64,000 nt of DNA from Angiostrongylus vasorum (lineage: Eukaryota > Nematoda > Chromadorea > Rhabditida > Metastrongylidae). The notes beneath the pieces were generated by a model. That model saw nothing but the letters and a program-made list of their open reading frames with translations, ran no database searches and was not told the origin of the DNA. The DNA lies in contig JADANN010000190.1 in assembly GCA_018806985.1 (NCBI GenBank), positions 1-64,000 of the forward strand, read 5' to 3'. Both the position numbers and the translations under genes were made by a program. Below, in pieces: positions 1-10,239 of this stretch (positions within the stretch are counted from its first letter, which is position 1; every line of letters begins with the position of its first letter).

Positions 1-2226
1 GGAGTCTCCCAACGACATGACTCATACCGAGATCGACCTCATTCTGACAAAATGAGAAGATGGTGCTCACTTGACACATCGGTAGTCCCGTCATTCTGTA
101 CTGGTTCCGATCACCGCCTTCTTCGCACGAAGATTCGATTCAGCCGCAAGCTGGAAAAGAACTCTCATCGTCGACCACGAGGAAAATGTCTAGCTGTATA
201 CGACGAGAGCATTCTGAATGAAGTGCTATCCAAACGTGACTGGCAGATTAAAGAAGACCTGACCGAAGGCTACTAGTTACTTATCGAAGGACTGAAAAGA
301 TGTGCAGAATTCGCCTCAGTTCCTCAAGCAAGAAGATCGGATCGCATCTCCACCACCACTAAGGAGTTGCTCGAAAAGAGAGGGAAACTGAAGCTTGATC
401 CTGCTGCAACACGTTTAACATGGCTATTAATGAATTCAAACTGGAGAAAAGCTTTGCAGGAAGATCTCACAACTGTACAAGCAAAGAAAACTACTGGAAG
501 CAGCAGAGAAAAGAAGCAGTCTGAAAAAAGCTGTGGGGACTTGTGTGATTATAATGTTCCGATGTCAGCCCTGACGAACGAAAATGGGATCGTCAAAACA
601 TTCCGCCATGATATGGAATTAGTAGCGGAGACGTTCTATACCAACCTTTTCCGTTCCACAATCCCCGTCCCAGACCCTGATATCCCTGCTGGAGAAAAAG
701 CACCTGGAATTCTTCCGTCGGAGGTTCGAGATACGGTAGAAAGCATGAAAAGAGCTCCAGGATCCGACAATATTACCGCCGACTTTCCTAGAGCTGGAGG
801 TATGCATGTGTGTGTAATTCTCGCAAATCACATGACAGCCTACCCTCAAAGGGAAGAAATCCCAGACCAGTGAAAGACGTTGCGCACGGTCATCCTGCCC
901 AAGAAAGCAGAGCAGAAGGAATCTTCGTAACTATCGTCCCATATGCTTGTTGAGTGTGCTCTACAAGCTCTTCACGGTGATTATTCTCTCGCGCATATCA
1001 GGAAGAATGGATGAGGCGCAACAAGTCGAGCAAGCGGATTTCGAAAAAGGATTTTGCTGCGTAGGCCATATCCAAACTGCGTCCAGGGTCATCGAAGTTT
1101 GACGGGAATACCCTTGCCTCTAGTCCCAACCTTTGTCGACTGTGGAAAAGCGTTTGACGGTGTCGAAACGGATGCAATCCTATCAACGTTCGTTCACCAA
1201 GCAATAGACCAGTCCTACATAAGAACTCTGTCCGACTGTTATCGGAACTGCACTACGAAAATACAGCTTTTAAATCGACCTCTTGACATACCCATAGCAA
1301 AAGAGGTTCGACAGAGCGACACAACATCGCCAAAGCTGTTCAGTGCTGCACTGCAGTGGATAATGAAATCACTCGATTGGGATGAGGAAGGCATATGTAT
1401 TGAAGAAAAATTCCTACCAAACCTTCGTTTTGTCGACGTCATCTTCAAGAAGTGCTACGGAAGCAGAGATAACCATCAACAAGCTCAACGAAGCGGGGGA
1501 AAAAAATCGGACTGCCCATAAATGGAAAGGAGACCCAGTTCATGAAAAATCCATGGTGAGAAGGCGAAAAAATTGAATTCGATGGCTCTCTCATTGCAGA
1601 GACCACCACGTGCGTATACGTTCGGCGATCAATGAACATGGAAAACAATATGAAGTAGGAGCTAGGTAGAAGAAGGAAAGCAGCTTGGGCCGCATTCGGG
1701 GCCTCTCAACGAAGCCACCGACCAACTGAAGGATCCCAATAACCCCGCGCTCATCTTTTTTGATTCTACGGTCTTTCCAGCTCTTGAGCGATATCTTCTG
1801 AAATATAACCGGCACTCACAATATCTAGCCGGAATGCGAAGCTCTGACCTTCAAAATCTGTCACATCTTCGAGATCCAGGAGGATATACATCGACAGCGA
1901 AACATAGAGAAGCCAGTCACATAATGAGAACAACAGCTGATAGATGGACGAAAAGAACGGCAGAGTGGACTTCAACAGAATGCGAACGTCCCCTAGGCTG
2001 ACCACCTATACGTTGGGCGGACGTGTTCGTGGTCAAAGTTAATCAGCTGTAGCCGCAGCTGCAGTTGTTTTAGAGATCACGGTATGAGACTCGCACAAGC
2101 TACCATGCTCGTACAAGACCACCTTCATGGACAAATTGCGATAGAAAGGAACGAAAGGGCATGTGTGCTGGGGTCTACACAACTCGTGAAGACGGACCGT
2201 CCAAGTATCCAAGTAAGTGTGTTGTG
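1..2226 (+). mobile_element. RTE-A non-LTR retrotransposon, 5'-truncated by window edge
   Basis: Broken coding sequence of an RTE-type LINE. It begins inside the C-terminal part of the apurinic-like endonuclease (TEIDLIL and GSDHRLL motifs near 25-130). It continues through the linker and the reverse transcriptase: RPICLLSVLYK-like at about 935-970, a VDCGKAFDGVET-type palm segment near 1,135-1,170 and a degenerate FADD-type block near 1,425-1,450. The C-terminal region reads RWADVF near 2,010. Several frameshifts and stops rule out function. The last 60 bases, about 2,165-2,226, are the element's 3' tail ending in short AAGT-type repeats. The same copy exists in inverted orientation in the right IR1 arm. 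Confidence 0.85.
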
Positions 2227-4077
2227 AGCAATTCAGCTTATTGTAGACTTACTGCAATCATTTTTTTTGTATTTTTATATACTCTGCACGTTTTTATGTT
2301 ATTATCTGTCCAATTAAGTTTTCTGAAGTTAATGCTGTTTACATGGATCTTTTCCACAAGACGCACTATTTCCTATAAGATTGGACGCCGAACCATCAAA
2401 ACCGACAAAATTGCCATGAGACGATAATTTTTCGCAAGATTAGTTCTTCCCTTATGTTTTGATGTTTTACCTTCCCTAAACAAGGGAAACATTCATGCGC
2501 ATGTACTCAAGACATTAAAGATTCCAATGCGCCAGCTGTGAACGAGTCCAGATAGCTCCAAGACAATGTGAGGGTCGACCACGATCTAGGAGTGTATTTC
2601 ATCAAAAGCGGTAAAAAATAAAGGATAGCATAGGAAATTACGTTCAACAGAGGTAAATAGGAAACTTCGCAGTTCTGTTTGATTAAATAACGATAGAGAA
2701 AGTTGTGTGTGCAGTTCTTTTCAGACGTTTGTCAGTTCCTCTTTTTTCCACTCGGAACTGTTCTACAACCAGTTCAATATCGTGAGTTCCTCTTAGAAAG
2801 AAGAGGACTTTGAGAAAACTACAATTCAATATATTTGCTCTTCAATGCTGCTAGGCGATTTGACGTTGCAGTACCCTTCCGGGGGTCGTCAGTGTCGATT
2901 CTTGCACCACGCAGATTCGAAAGCGAGCTTGCAGGAGTGAACCAGGTAGAAAATGGTGCTTATGACATATCGGAGTACTGCGTAATAAATTTGTTTCCAA
3001 GATCTTATATGGTCTCCATTGGGTTTTTCTATAGAGAGAAAGTTATACGAATATTTGCAAAAATCTAGACATATTAAATGGATGTGAATAATAAACCGTT
3101 CACCACTGGAAATACTTGTATTGCTTACCCAATTGGATGTACAATAGCAGTTGGTCGGATTTGTCCTCTGTGCGCCAAATGTGGTTGGAATGCTCGACTT
3201 CCTTAGTTCGCTACGCGTGACTCTTACTCGTGTAATAGTGTATGCTGCAGTAAACCTCAACCTTAGGTATTTAAACCGTTTATAAACGTACTATTTACGA
3301 AAATGCAATGAGGCCGGAAATATATGCATAATGAATTATAAATACAGTGGTTCAGTGGGTAGTAGTATAACTAAATAAACTGCACTAACAATGATGTAGA
3401 GCATTACACAGCAAGTTTATGAGAGCATGAGTTATGATTAGGAAATACTGTTCACGTAACAATATTACGATAACTATAACAGTAGTAAGAATTTACCTGT
3501 TCACAGTGCGAAAATGTGTTGTCGGTGAAAAGGTTGTTTTAGGAACGAGAAAGACAACTCAGCGAAGTAGAGCACTTATGAACAGCGCAAGTATTCGAGG
3601 CACTTACTATATTAACAACAAGTGTTGATTACATGAGAACCTGACAACAACTGCAGTACGTTTATGATGCAATAGCAATAGCACAGGGGCCTTAGTTAAC
3701 ATTATCTTAGCCTAAAAAAATGAGCTGGTGTGGCAGTGGTGAAGTCCGTAGAGTGCTTATAAAGAGTGCAACTAGTTGAGAAAGTTGCTAGAATAACAAT
3801 TGGTAGTGGTTACATGTTAAGTGCAAGAGAATTTATTTAACAATATTAGTACCTAAGCCAATGAGTTGCAAAGGAAGAAGTTTAAGAAGGAGTGTAAAGG
3901 TGATGGAGGAGTAACGGCGATAAAAATCCTGACAGACGTTGATTTAGCTTTCGAAGGTGAGGCTCTGTTAACCAGCGACTAGTGGAGTAGGAGCTGAAAT
4001 CGAGGGCTCCTTCTTAATGGAGTAGTATTTGATTTGGATTCTGAATCCGACTTTGTATATGTGACTCAGATTCTTTA
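2227..4077. other. IR1 left-arm segment without recognised gene
   Basis: AT-rich sequence shared almost unchanged with about 8,389-10,240. Short frames exist on both strands (for example 2,889-3,260 minus) but show no recognisable domain, and their conservation between arms only reflects the recent duplication. No promoter, RNA gene or tandem repeat is evident. Confidence 0.5.
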
Positions 4078-4500
4078 ATGTCGTCTTTTAAAACAAGATC
4101 TATTAGCAGTGATCAAGGAACGAATCTCCAACAAGTTTATCAGAACTACAACAATGTATTAGTCAAAAAAAGTTTTTGCTGCACACGGCCTCAGAGATAT
4201 GGGGCATATACGCTCTTAACAGTTGATCGAATTGCATCAAATTTATTCGAAACGGAACCAAAATTAAGCGAAGATTGAGAAAGCAAGGAAATATTCAGAA
4301 ATATCTCTGAAATCCGTAATGAACATCCGTGCATTAATTTGTTAATGGTTGATGGGAAATGTCACCTACCACTATCACTTCACGTATTCGCATATTCCGC
4401 ACAAAATCTTGCTCTCCGACCAAAAAGGAACATAAATGGAATATGCTGGACGCTGTATGATAAAAATGTGCAACATGACCATAAGAACAGCGTTTTGTAA
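4078..4500 (+). pseudogene. Unidentified coding-like frame with one internal stop (left arm)
   Basis: One reading frame runs from an ATG at 4,078 to a TAA at 4,498-4,500, about 140 codons, interrupted only by a TGA at 4,276-4,278. The translation contains SSDQGTNLQQVYQNY and, after the stop, INLLMVDGKCHLPLSL. This composition looks more like a real protein than chance, but I recognise no family. A decayed transposase or other mobile-element protein is possible. The identical frame with the same stop lies at 7,965-8,388 (-), so the stop predates the inverted duplication. Confidence 0.4.
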
Positions 4501-4739
4501 AAAGAAAGCACTGAGAAGAAACAAATAAAATCTTACGGCAAATAAGGTGGTTTGTAAAAGTACACTATCAAATAGGTTGCGAACCGCAACGGTAAAACTA
4601 TAGAACGAATTTGGAACAATTTATACGCATTGCTCAATTACACTTCCGTTAATAACTCAAAAGACCGACTTTCTATAAACCACGGCAGAGATTGTTCATA
4701 TTTTTATTTATGTGATTTTATAAATTGATCTTCTCAAGC
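4501..4739. other. IR1 left-arm flank of the PLE end
   Basis: AT-rich stretch nearly identical to 7,741-7,964 in reverse complement. No gene is recognisable. It marks the outer flank of the PLE terminal unit. Confidence 0.5.
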
Positions 4740-5155
4740 TGATGCGAGGTTGGTATAGGTCTTCGTTGTCGTTGTCGTTGTTGTTGTTGTTTCTGTTGGT
4801 GTTGTTTGTCCATGGCCGACGTTTCGGCGATTCCCGCTCCCCTCAGACCATGGACGTATATTATACGAGAGTACTCTAATTATTCGGTGGAAAAAAGTCC
4901 AAAGTCTAAAGTAGTAATGAAGACCAAACCTTCAAATAGATGCCATACTGATCAGAAAGGCTACTCACGGTGATGTTACGAGTGGAACTGGCCCACGGGT
5001 TGTTCACGCGAGCTCGCGACCGAGAGACACCCAGGCGTCAAAATATCATCTCGAAATAAGGCGCCAGGTCACGTGTGATAGTGAGGCATTCGTCTTTCCG
5101 GTTCATCTTTGAATTTTTGAAATTTATCCAAAACTCCTCAAGGGTCTTGCGCGTT
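4740..5155 (-). mobile_element. PLE 3'-terminal unit, antisense copy in the left arm
   Basis: Read on the minus strand this is the last part of a Penelope-like element. It starts at the codons for a KTLEEF-type motif just inside 5,155, runs through NRKDECL and TRDLAPY, and ends in non-coding sequence with a GTT/AAC-rich stretch (4,766-4,810). It is a 5'-truncated copy facing away from the full PLE, so 3' ends point outward on both sides. It is clearly older than the flanking palindrome because it differs from 7,315-7,740 far more than the outer arms differ from each other. Confidence 0.75.
4808..4855 (-). ncRNA. Hammerhead-ribozyme-like motif of PLE end (left)
   Basis: On the minus strand a CTGAGG block is followed by a short GC-rich hairpin, then GCCGAAAC and a GTC. 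The outer strands GTCCATGG and CCATGGAC (4,848-4,855 and 4,808-4,815) can form an 8-bp stem I. The order stem I, CUGANGA-like box, stem II, GAAAC and GUC is that of type I hammerheads, which PLEs are known to carry. The core departs from the consensus next to stem II, so self-cleavage is doubtful. Confidence 0.4.
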
Positions 5156-5589
5156 GATGTTTTTTTGATTTCTAATGCCTACACCGCCCGCAAAGATCAA
5201 AACAAAGGACCACCGCTGGTTAAGTTTTTGAAGTAACAACTCTGAAATAGACTGCGCACCAAGACCATCCACAGTTGGTGTGCTAGGAGGCATAACGCTT
5301 CCGGAACATGCGCGTTCATTGTTGGAATTGGGTCTGAGTTTCGCGCCTAGTCAACACGCTTCTAAGCCAATACTGCGCAAGGTTACGTGTTCTCTGCATC
5401 AACTTCAAGATCAGCTACGTTATAGGACTAGGCTAGAAAAGGTTAGGTAAAGTACTACTAGGGGGAAACTACCACCAATACCTTTTCTCTGAACTTTCTT
5501 TAAGCAATAGCCACCAAATTGCGATATTGACCCTGCATTTCGTTTGTTTTTCTGACGAAATTCTCCACATACTTAATCGCTACAAAGAA
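5156..5589. other. PLE 5' region or spacer without clear coding
   Basis: Sequence between the inverted PLE 3' unit and the first recognisable PLE protein motif. It may contain the N-terminal part of the PLE coding sequence in a degraded form; I see no motif I can defend. Confidence 0.4.
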
Positions 5590-7440
5590 GTAAATTAAGC
5601 TCCATCCTCACACGCCAACAAAAATGTGGTATGTGCAAGGTTAGAAAGCTCTTGAATTCCAAAATCTGAGACACTTTCCATTAGTGGTTCCTATTACTGG
5701 GATAAAGGTGAAGAATTTGTAGTTATTCCTAGCCACCTGGATATTAGAATAGCAGAGGAACATCTCGATGATGTTTCTCCCTATTGAGCATCCTCTGAAA
5801 AAAAAATACAGAAATCAATGGAGAAAATTAAATCAAGGATGGGTCAACACGGCAAAGGCAGCAGGTTTAGAGCCATCAGTTATTTCTCGACATAAAAACG
5901 AACACCCAATTTGCCCTGTCCTTTAGTTGCTTATTAAAACACATGAGCTTACTTCAACTGATGATGTTAAGTCAACGAACCTATCATCACTTAAAGTTAG
6001 ACCTATCATTACAGTTGTATAGGGCGGGCCAACGGATAGAATAACGTGGTTCCTAAACCTTATCCTGACCCAGTTGCTAAAATTCATTCCAACCCATTTA
6101 CCCAACAGCAAAAATATTTCTAGACCACCTAAGCTGCGCGCAACCAAACAGCACGCATGTAAGAGAATCATTCGATGTTACTTCACTTTATACCAACGTG
6201 TCGAACGACTCCGCAATGCAAGCCATTCTCGAGTTGCTGGTAGAGCACGAAAAGAAAATGAAAACGTACGGGCTTATCGAGTGCGCAACTAATGACTCTC
6301 TTAAAACAGTGTCTTAGTTGTTCAACCTTCAGGAGGCGTGGAAAATACTTTACACAAATCAGGGGGTTGACCATGGTACAGCGTTTAGCATCAAGCTTTG
6401 CCGTCGCTTTCATATCTAATTTGGAAGATCCAGTTCTCGATCGTCGACCCTTTTTCTAGTGTCGATACATAGACGACTGCTTCATCGTCTGATCCACACA
6501 AGAGCAGATTGATGAGTGCTTTGAATTGTTAAACCGACAGTCAGAGCATAAAATTTGCAGTGGAAAAACCAACCGAGAACTGGCTTCCTTCCTTAAACAT
6601 CCAAATGAAGCTCTCAGAAAGTGGCTGTATAACAAAATGGTATCGTAGACCATGTAGTAAAAATATACTAGTTCACTGCCTTTCCTCTCATCCTTCACAC
6701 ATGAGAAAAGCACTTATCGAAAAACATGTACCGTACGGCTAGAAATGTGTGCACAGGAGAAGAGGGAAGGAAGGAATCACTAGACCTGGCACGAAAAATA
6801 GCCATTTCCAATGACTACGAAGTAGAAGCCACTCGGGTTAGACAAAAAACGCAGAATAGTTCCCCCAAAATAATGTTTCGGACGTAAGTAAGATCCCCTC
6901 TAAGCTACCCTTCATCTCAAATGAAGTAAGTAATGCCATTAAAAGATGCTTAAGAAAAAGTGGTCTTGAAAATTATGTAACAATTATTGACATCCCACCC
7001 AATACCCCTACGCCATCAGTTTGTTCGCAACTGTCTCTATGATCGTTTGAGCCGCTCAGAAAACTGTATGATTTGTCCCAACGGGAGAGACGGGGATTGC
7101 ATGAGTTTCAGGCATAATATACTTGATCTTATGTAACGCATGCGGTGAGGAATATATTGAGGGAAACGGGTAGACCATTTTGTGTCCGCATAAAAGAACA
7201 TCTAGATGAGAAAGTTAAAATTCGTCAAAGCACTCCCCTAAGTACAGACAGGTCACAAAAGCACAATGGCGATGGTTTTGATGTGACCATGCGGATACTA
7301 GCGTAGGAATCGAAAACGCGCAAAACTCTTGAGGCGTTTCGGATAAATTTCAAAAATCCAAAGATGAACCGGAAAGACGAATGCCTCACTATCACACGTG
7401 ACCTGGCGCCTTATTTCAAAATGATATTTTGACCGCTAGG
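5590..7440 (+). mobile_element. Penelope-like element coding region (RT plus GIY-YIG), broken
   Basis: Successive frames give a Penelope-type protein. EFVVIPSHLDI lies at about 5,720-5,755, RPII followed by GGPTDRITWFLN at about 6,000-6,060, and FDVTSLYTNVSNDSAMQ at about 6,170-6,220. The reverse-transcriptase catalytic block reads CRYIDDCFIV near 6,460-6,490, followed by the WLPSLN segment and KWYR-PCSKN near 6,575-6,660. A C-terminal GIY-YIG nuclease relic follows: CMICPNGRDGDCMS near 7,066-7,107, then RPFCVRIKEHLDEK near 7,170-7,215 and KTLEAF near 7,325. Many stops and frame changes show it is dead. It sits in the spacer and inner right arm of IR1, with its 3' end duplicated in inverted orientation on the left. 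Confidence 0.85.
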
Positions 7441-7740
7441 TGTGTCTTGCTCGCGACCCCACGTAAACAACGCATGGCCCAGTCCCACTCGTAACATCGC
7501 GGTGAGTAGCCTTTGTGATCAATACGGAGTCTATTTAAAAGTTTGGTCTTCATTAATACTTTAGCCTTTTTTTACACCGAATAATTAAAGTATTCTTATA
7601 TAAAACACGTCTATGCGTCTGAGGAAGGGGAAATGGCCGAAACGTCAGCCATCGACCAACAACAATAGGGCAACAACAACAACAACGACTACTACAACGA
7701 AGACCTATACCTACCTCGCATCAGCTTGAGAAGATCAATT
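7441..7740 (+). mobile_element. PLE 3' non-coding end (right)
   Basis: Non-coding tail of the PLE, including the hammerhead-like motif at about 7,609-7,657 and an AAC-rich stretch at about 7,668-7,700. It is the counterpart of 4,740-5,030. Confidence 0.65.
7609..7657 (+). ncRNA. Hammerhead-ribozyme-like motif of PLE end (right)
   Basis: CTGAGGA at 7,619-7,625 fits the CUGANGA box; GGCC then GAAAC (7,639-7,643) and GTC follow. The flanks GTCTATGC and GCCATCGAC give a stem I with mismatches, weaker than the left copy. It is probably inactive. Confidence 0.4.
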
Positions 7741-7964
7741 TATAAAATCACATAAATAAAAAATATGAACAATCTCTGCCGTGGTTTATAGAAAGTCGGT
7801 CTTTTGAGTTATTAACGGAAGTGTAATTGAGCAATGCGTATAAATTGTTCCAAATTCGTTCTATAGTTTTACCGTTGCGGTTCGCAACCTATTTGATAGT
7901 GTGTACTTTTACAAACCACCTTATTTGCCGTAAGATTTTATTTGTTTCTTCTCAGTGCTTTCTT

Positions 7965-8388
7965 TTACAAAAACGCTGTTCTTATGGTCATGTTGCACAT
8001 TTTTTATCATACAGCGTCCAGCATATTCCATTTATGTTCCTTTTGGTCGGAGAGCAAGATTTTGTGCGGAATATGCGAATACGTGAAGTGATAGTGGTAG
8101 GTGACATTTCCCATCAACCATTAACAAATTAATGCACGGATGTTCATTACGGATTTCAGAGATATTTCTGAATATTTCCTTGCTTTCTCAATCTTCGCTT
8201 AATTTTGGTTCCGTTTCGAATAAATTTGATGCAATTCGATCAACTGTTAAGAGCGTATATGCCCCATATCTCTGAGGCCGTGTGCAGCAAAAACTTTTTT
8301 TGACTAATACATTGTTGTAGTTCTGATAAACTTGTTGGAGATTCGTTCCTTGATCACTGCTAATAGATCTTGTTTTAAAAGACGACAT
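7965..8388 (-). pseudogene. Unidentified coding-like frame with one internal stop (right arm)
   Basis: Inverted copy of 4,078-4,500 with the same internal TGA and an unchanged protein sequence in the first 66 codons. The near-perfect match shows recent duplication rather than selection. Function unknown. Confidence 0.4.
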
Positions 8389-10239
8389 TAAAGAATCTGA
8401 GTCACATATACAAAGTCGGATTCAGAATCCAAATCAAATACTACTCCATTAAGAAGGAGCCTCGATTTCAGCTCCTACTCCACTAGTCGCTGGTTAACAG
8501 AGCCTCACCTTCGAAAGCTAAATCAACGTCTGTCAGGATTTTTATCGCCGTTACTCCTCCATCACCTTTTACACTCCTTCTTAAACTTCTTCCTTTGCAA
8601 CTCATTGGCTTAGGTACTAATATTGTTAAATAAATTCTCTTGCACTTAACATGTAACCACTACCAATTGTTATTCTAGCAACTTTCTCAACTAGTTGCAC
8701 TCTTTATAAGCACTCTACGGACTTCACCACTGCCACACCAGCTCATTTTTTTAGGCTAAGATAATGTTAACTAAGGCCCTGTGCTATTGCTATTGCATCA
8801 TAAACGTACTGCAGTTGTTGTCAGGTTCTCATGTAATCAACACTTGTTGTTAATATAGTAGGTGCCTCGAATACTTGCGCTGTTCATAAGTGCTCTACTT
8901 CGCTGAGTTGTCTTTCTCGTTCCTAAAACAACCTTTTCACCGACAACACATTTTCGCACTGTGAACAGGTAAATTCTTACACTGTTATAGTTATCGTAAT
9001 ATTGTTACGTGAACAGTATTTCCTAATCATAACTCATGCTCTCATAAACTTGCTGTGTAATGCTCTACATCATTGTTAGTGCAGTTTATTTAGTTATACT
9101 ACTACCCACTGAACCACTGTATTTATAATTCATTATGCATATATTTCCGGCCTCATTGCATTTTCGTGTAAATAGTACGTTTATAAACGGTTTAAATACC
9201 TAAGGTTGAGGTTTACTGCAGCATACACTATTACACGAGTAAGAGTCACGCGTAGCGAACTAAGGAAGTCGAGCATTCCAACCACATTTGGCGCACAGAG
9301 GACAAATCCGACCAACTGCTATTGTACATCCAATTGGGTAAGCAATACAAGTATTTCCAGTGGTGAACGGTTTTATTATTCACATCCATTTAATATGTCT
9401 AGATTTTTGCAAATATTCGTATAACTTTCTCTCTATAGAAAAACCCAATGGAGACCATATAAGATCTTGGAAACAAATTTATTACGCAGTACTCCGATAT
9501 GTCATAAGCACCATTTTCTACCTGGTTCACTCCTGCAAGCTCGCTTTCGAATCTGCGTGGTGCAAGAATCGACACTGACGACCCCTCGGAAGGGTACTGC
9601 AACGTCAAATCGCCTAGCAGCATTGAAGAGCAAATATATTGAATTGTAGTTTTCTCTCAAAGTCCTCTTCTTTCTAAGAGGAACTCACGATATTGAACTG
9701 GTTGTAGAACAGTTCCGAGTGGAAAAAAGAGGAACTGACAAACGTCTGAAAAGAACTGCACACACAACTTTCTCTATCGTTATTTAATCAAACAGTACTG
9801 CGAAGTTTCCTATTTACCTCTGTTGAACGTAATTTCCTATGCTATCCTTTATTTTTTACCGCTTTTGATGAAATACACTCCTAGATCGGTCGACCTCACA
9901 TTGTCTTGGAGCTATCTGGACTCGTTCACAGCTGGCGCATTGGAATCTTTAATGTCTTGAGTACATGCGCATGAATGTTTCCCTTGTTTAGGGAAGGTAA
10001 AACATCAAAACATAAGGAAGAACTAATCTTGCGAAAAATTATCGTCTCATGGCAATTTTGTCGGTTTTGATGGTTCGGCGTCCAATCTTATAGGAAATAG
10101 TGCGTCTTGTGGAAAAGATCCATGTAAACAGCATTAACTTCAGAAAACTTAATTGGACAGATAATAACATAAAAACGTGCAGAGTATATAAAAATACAAA
10201 AAAAATGATTGCAGTAAGTCTACAATAAGCTGAATTGCT
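8389..10239. other. IR1 right-arm segment without recognised gene
   Basis: Counterpart of 2,227-4,077. Short frames such as 9,206-9,424 (+) occur but match no family I know. Nothing else is seen. Confidence 0.5.

Larger units (their letters stand above)
1..5155. repeat. Left arm of large inverted repeat IR1
   Basis: This arm is the reverse complement of 7,315-12,469, with base 1 pairing with about 12,469. The outer part (to about 4,765) is almost identical to its partner: stretches around 3,660-3,840 differ by only single bases or one-base indels. The innermost part, about 4,780-5,155, is visibly more diverged, roughly 85% by eye. The arm carries an RTE-A copy, an unidentified conserved frame and a PLE 3' end in antisense. 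It runs off the window start, so its true length is unknown. Confidence 0.93.

Noticed and set aside
4740..7740. DNA transposon with terminal inverted repeats at the centre of IR1
   Set aside because: The ends are coding for the PLE C-terminus and the interior encodes RT and GIY-YIG; no transposase is present.
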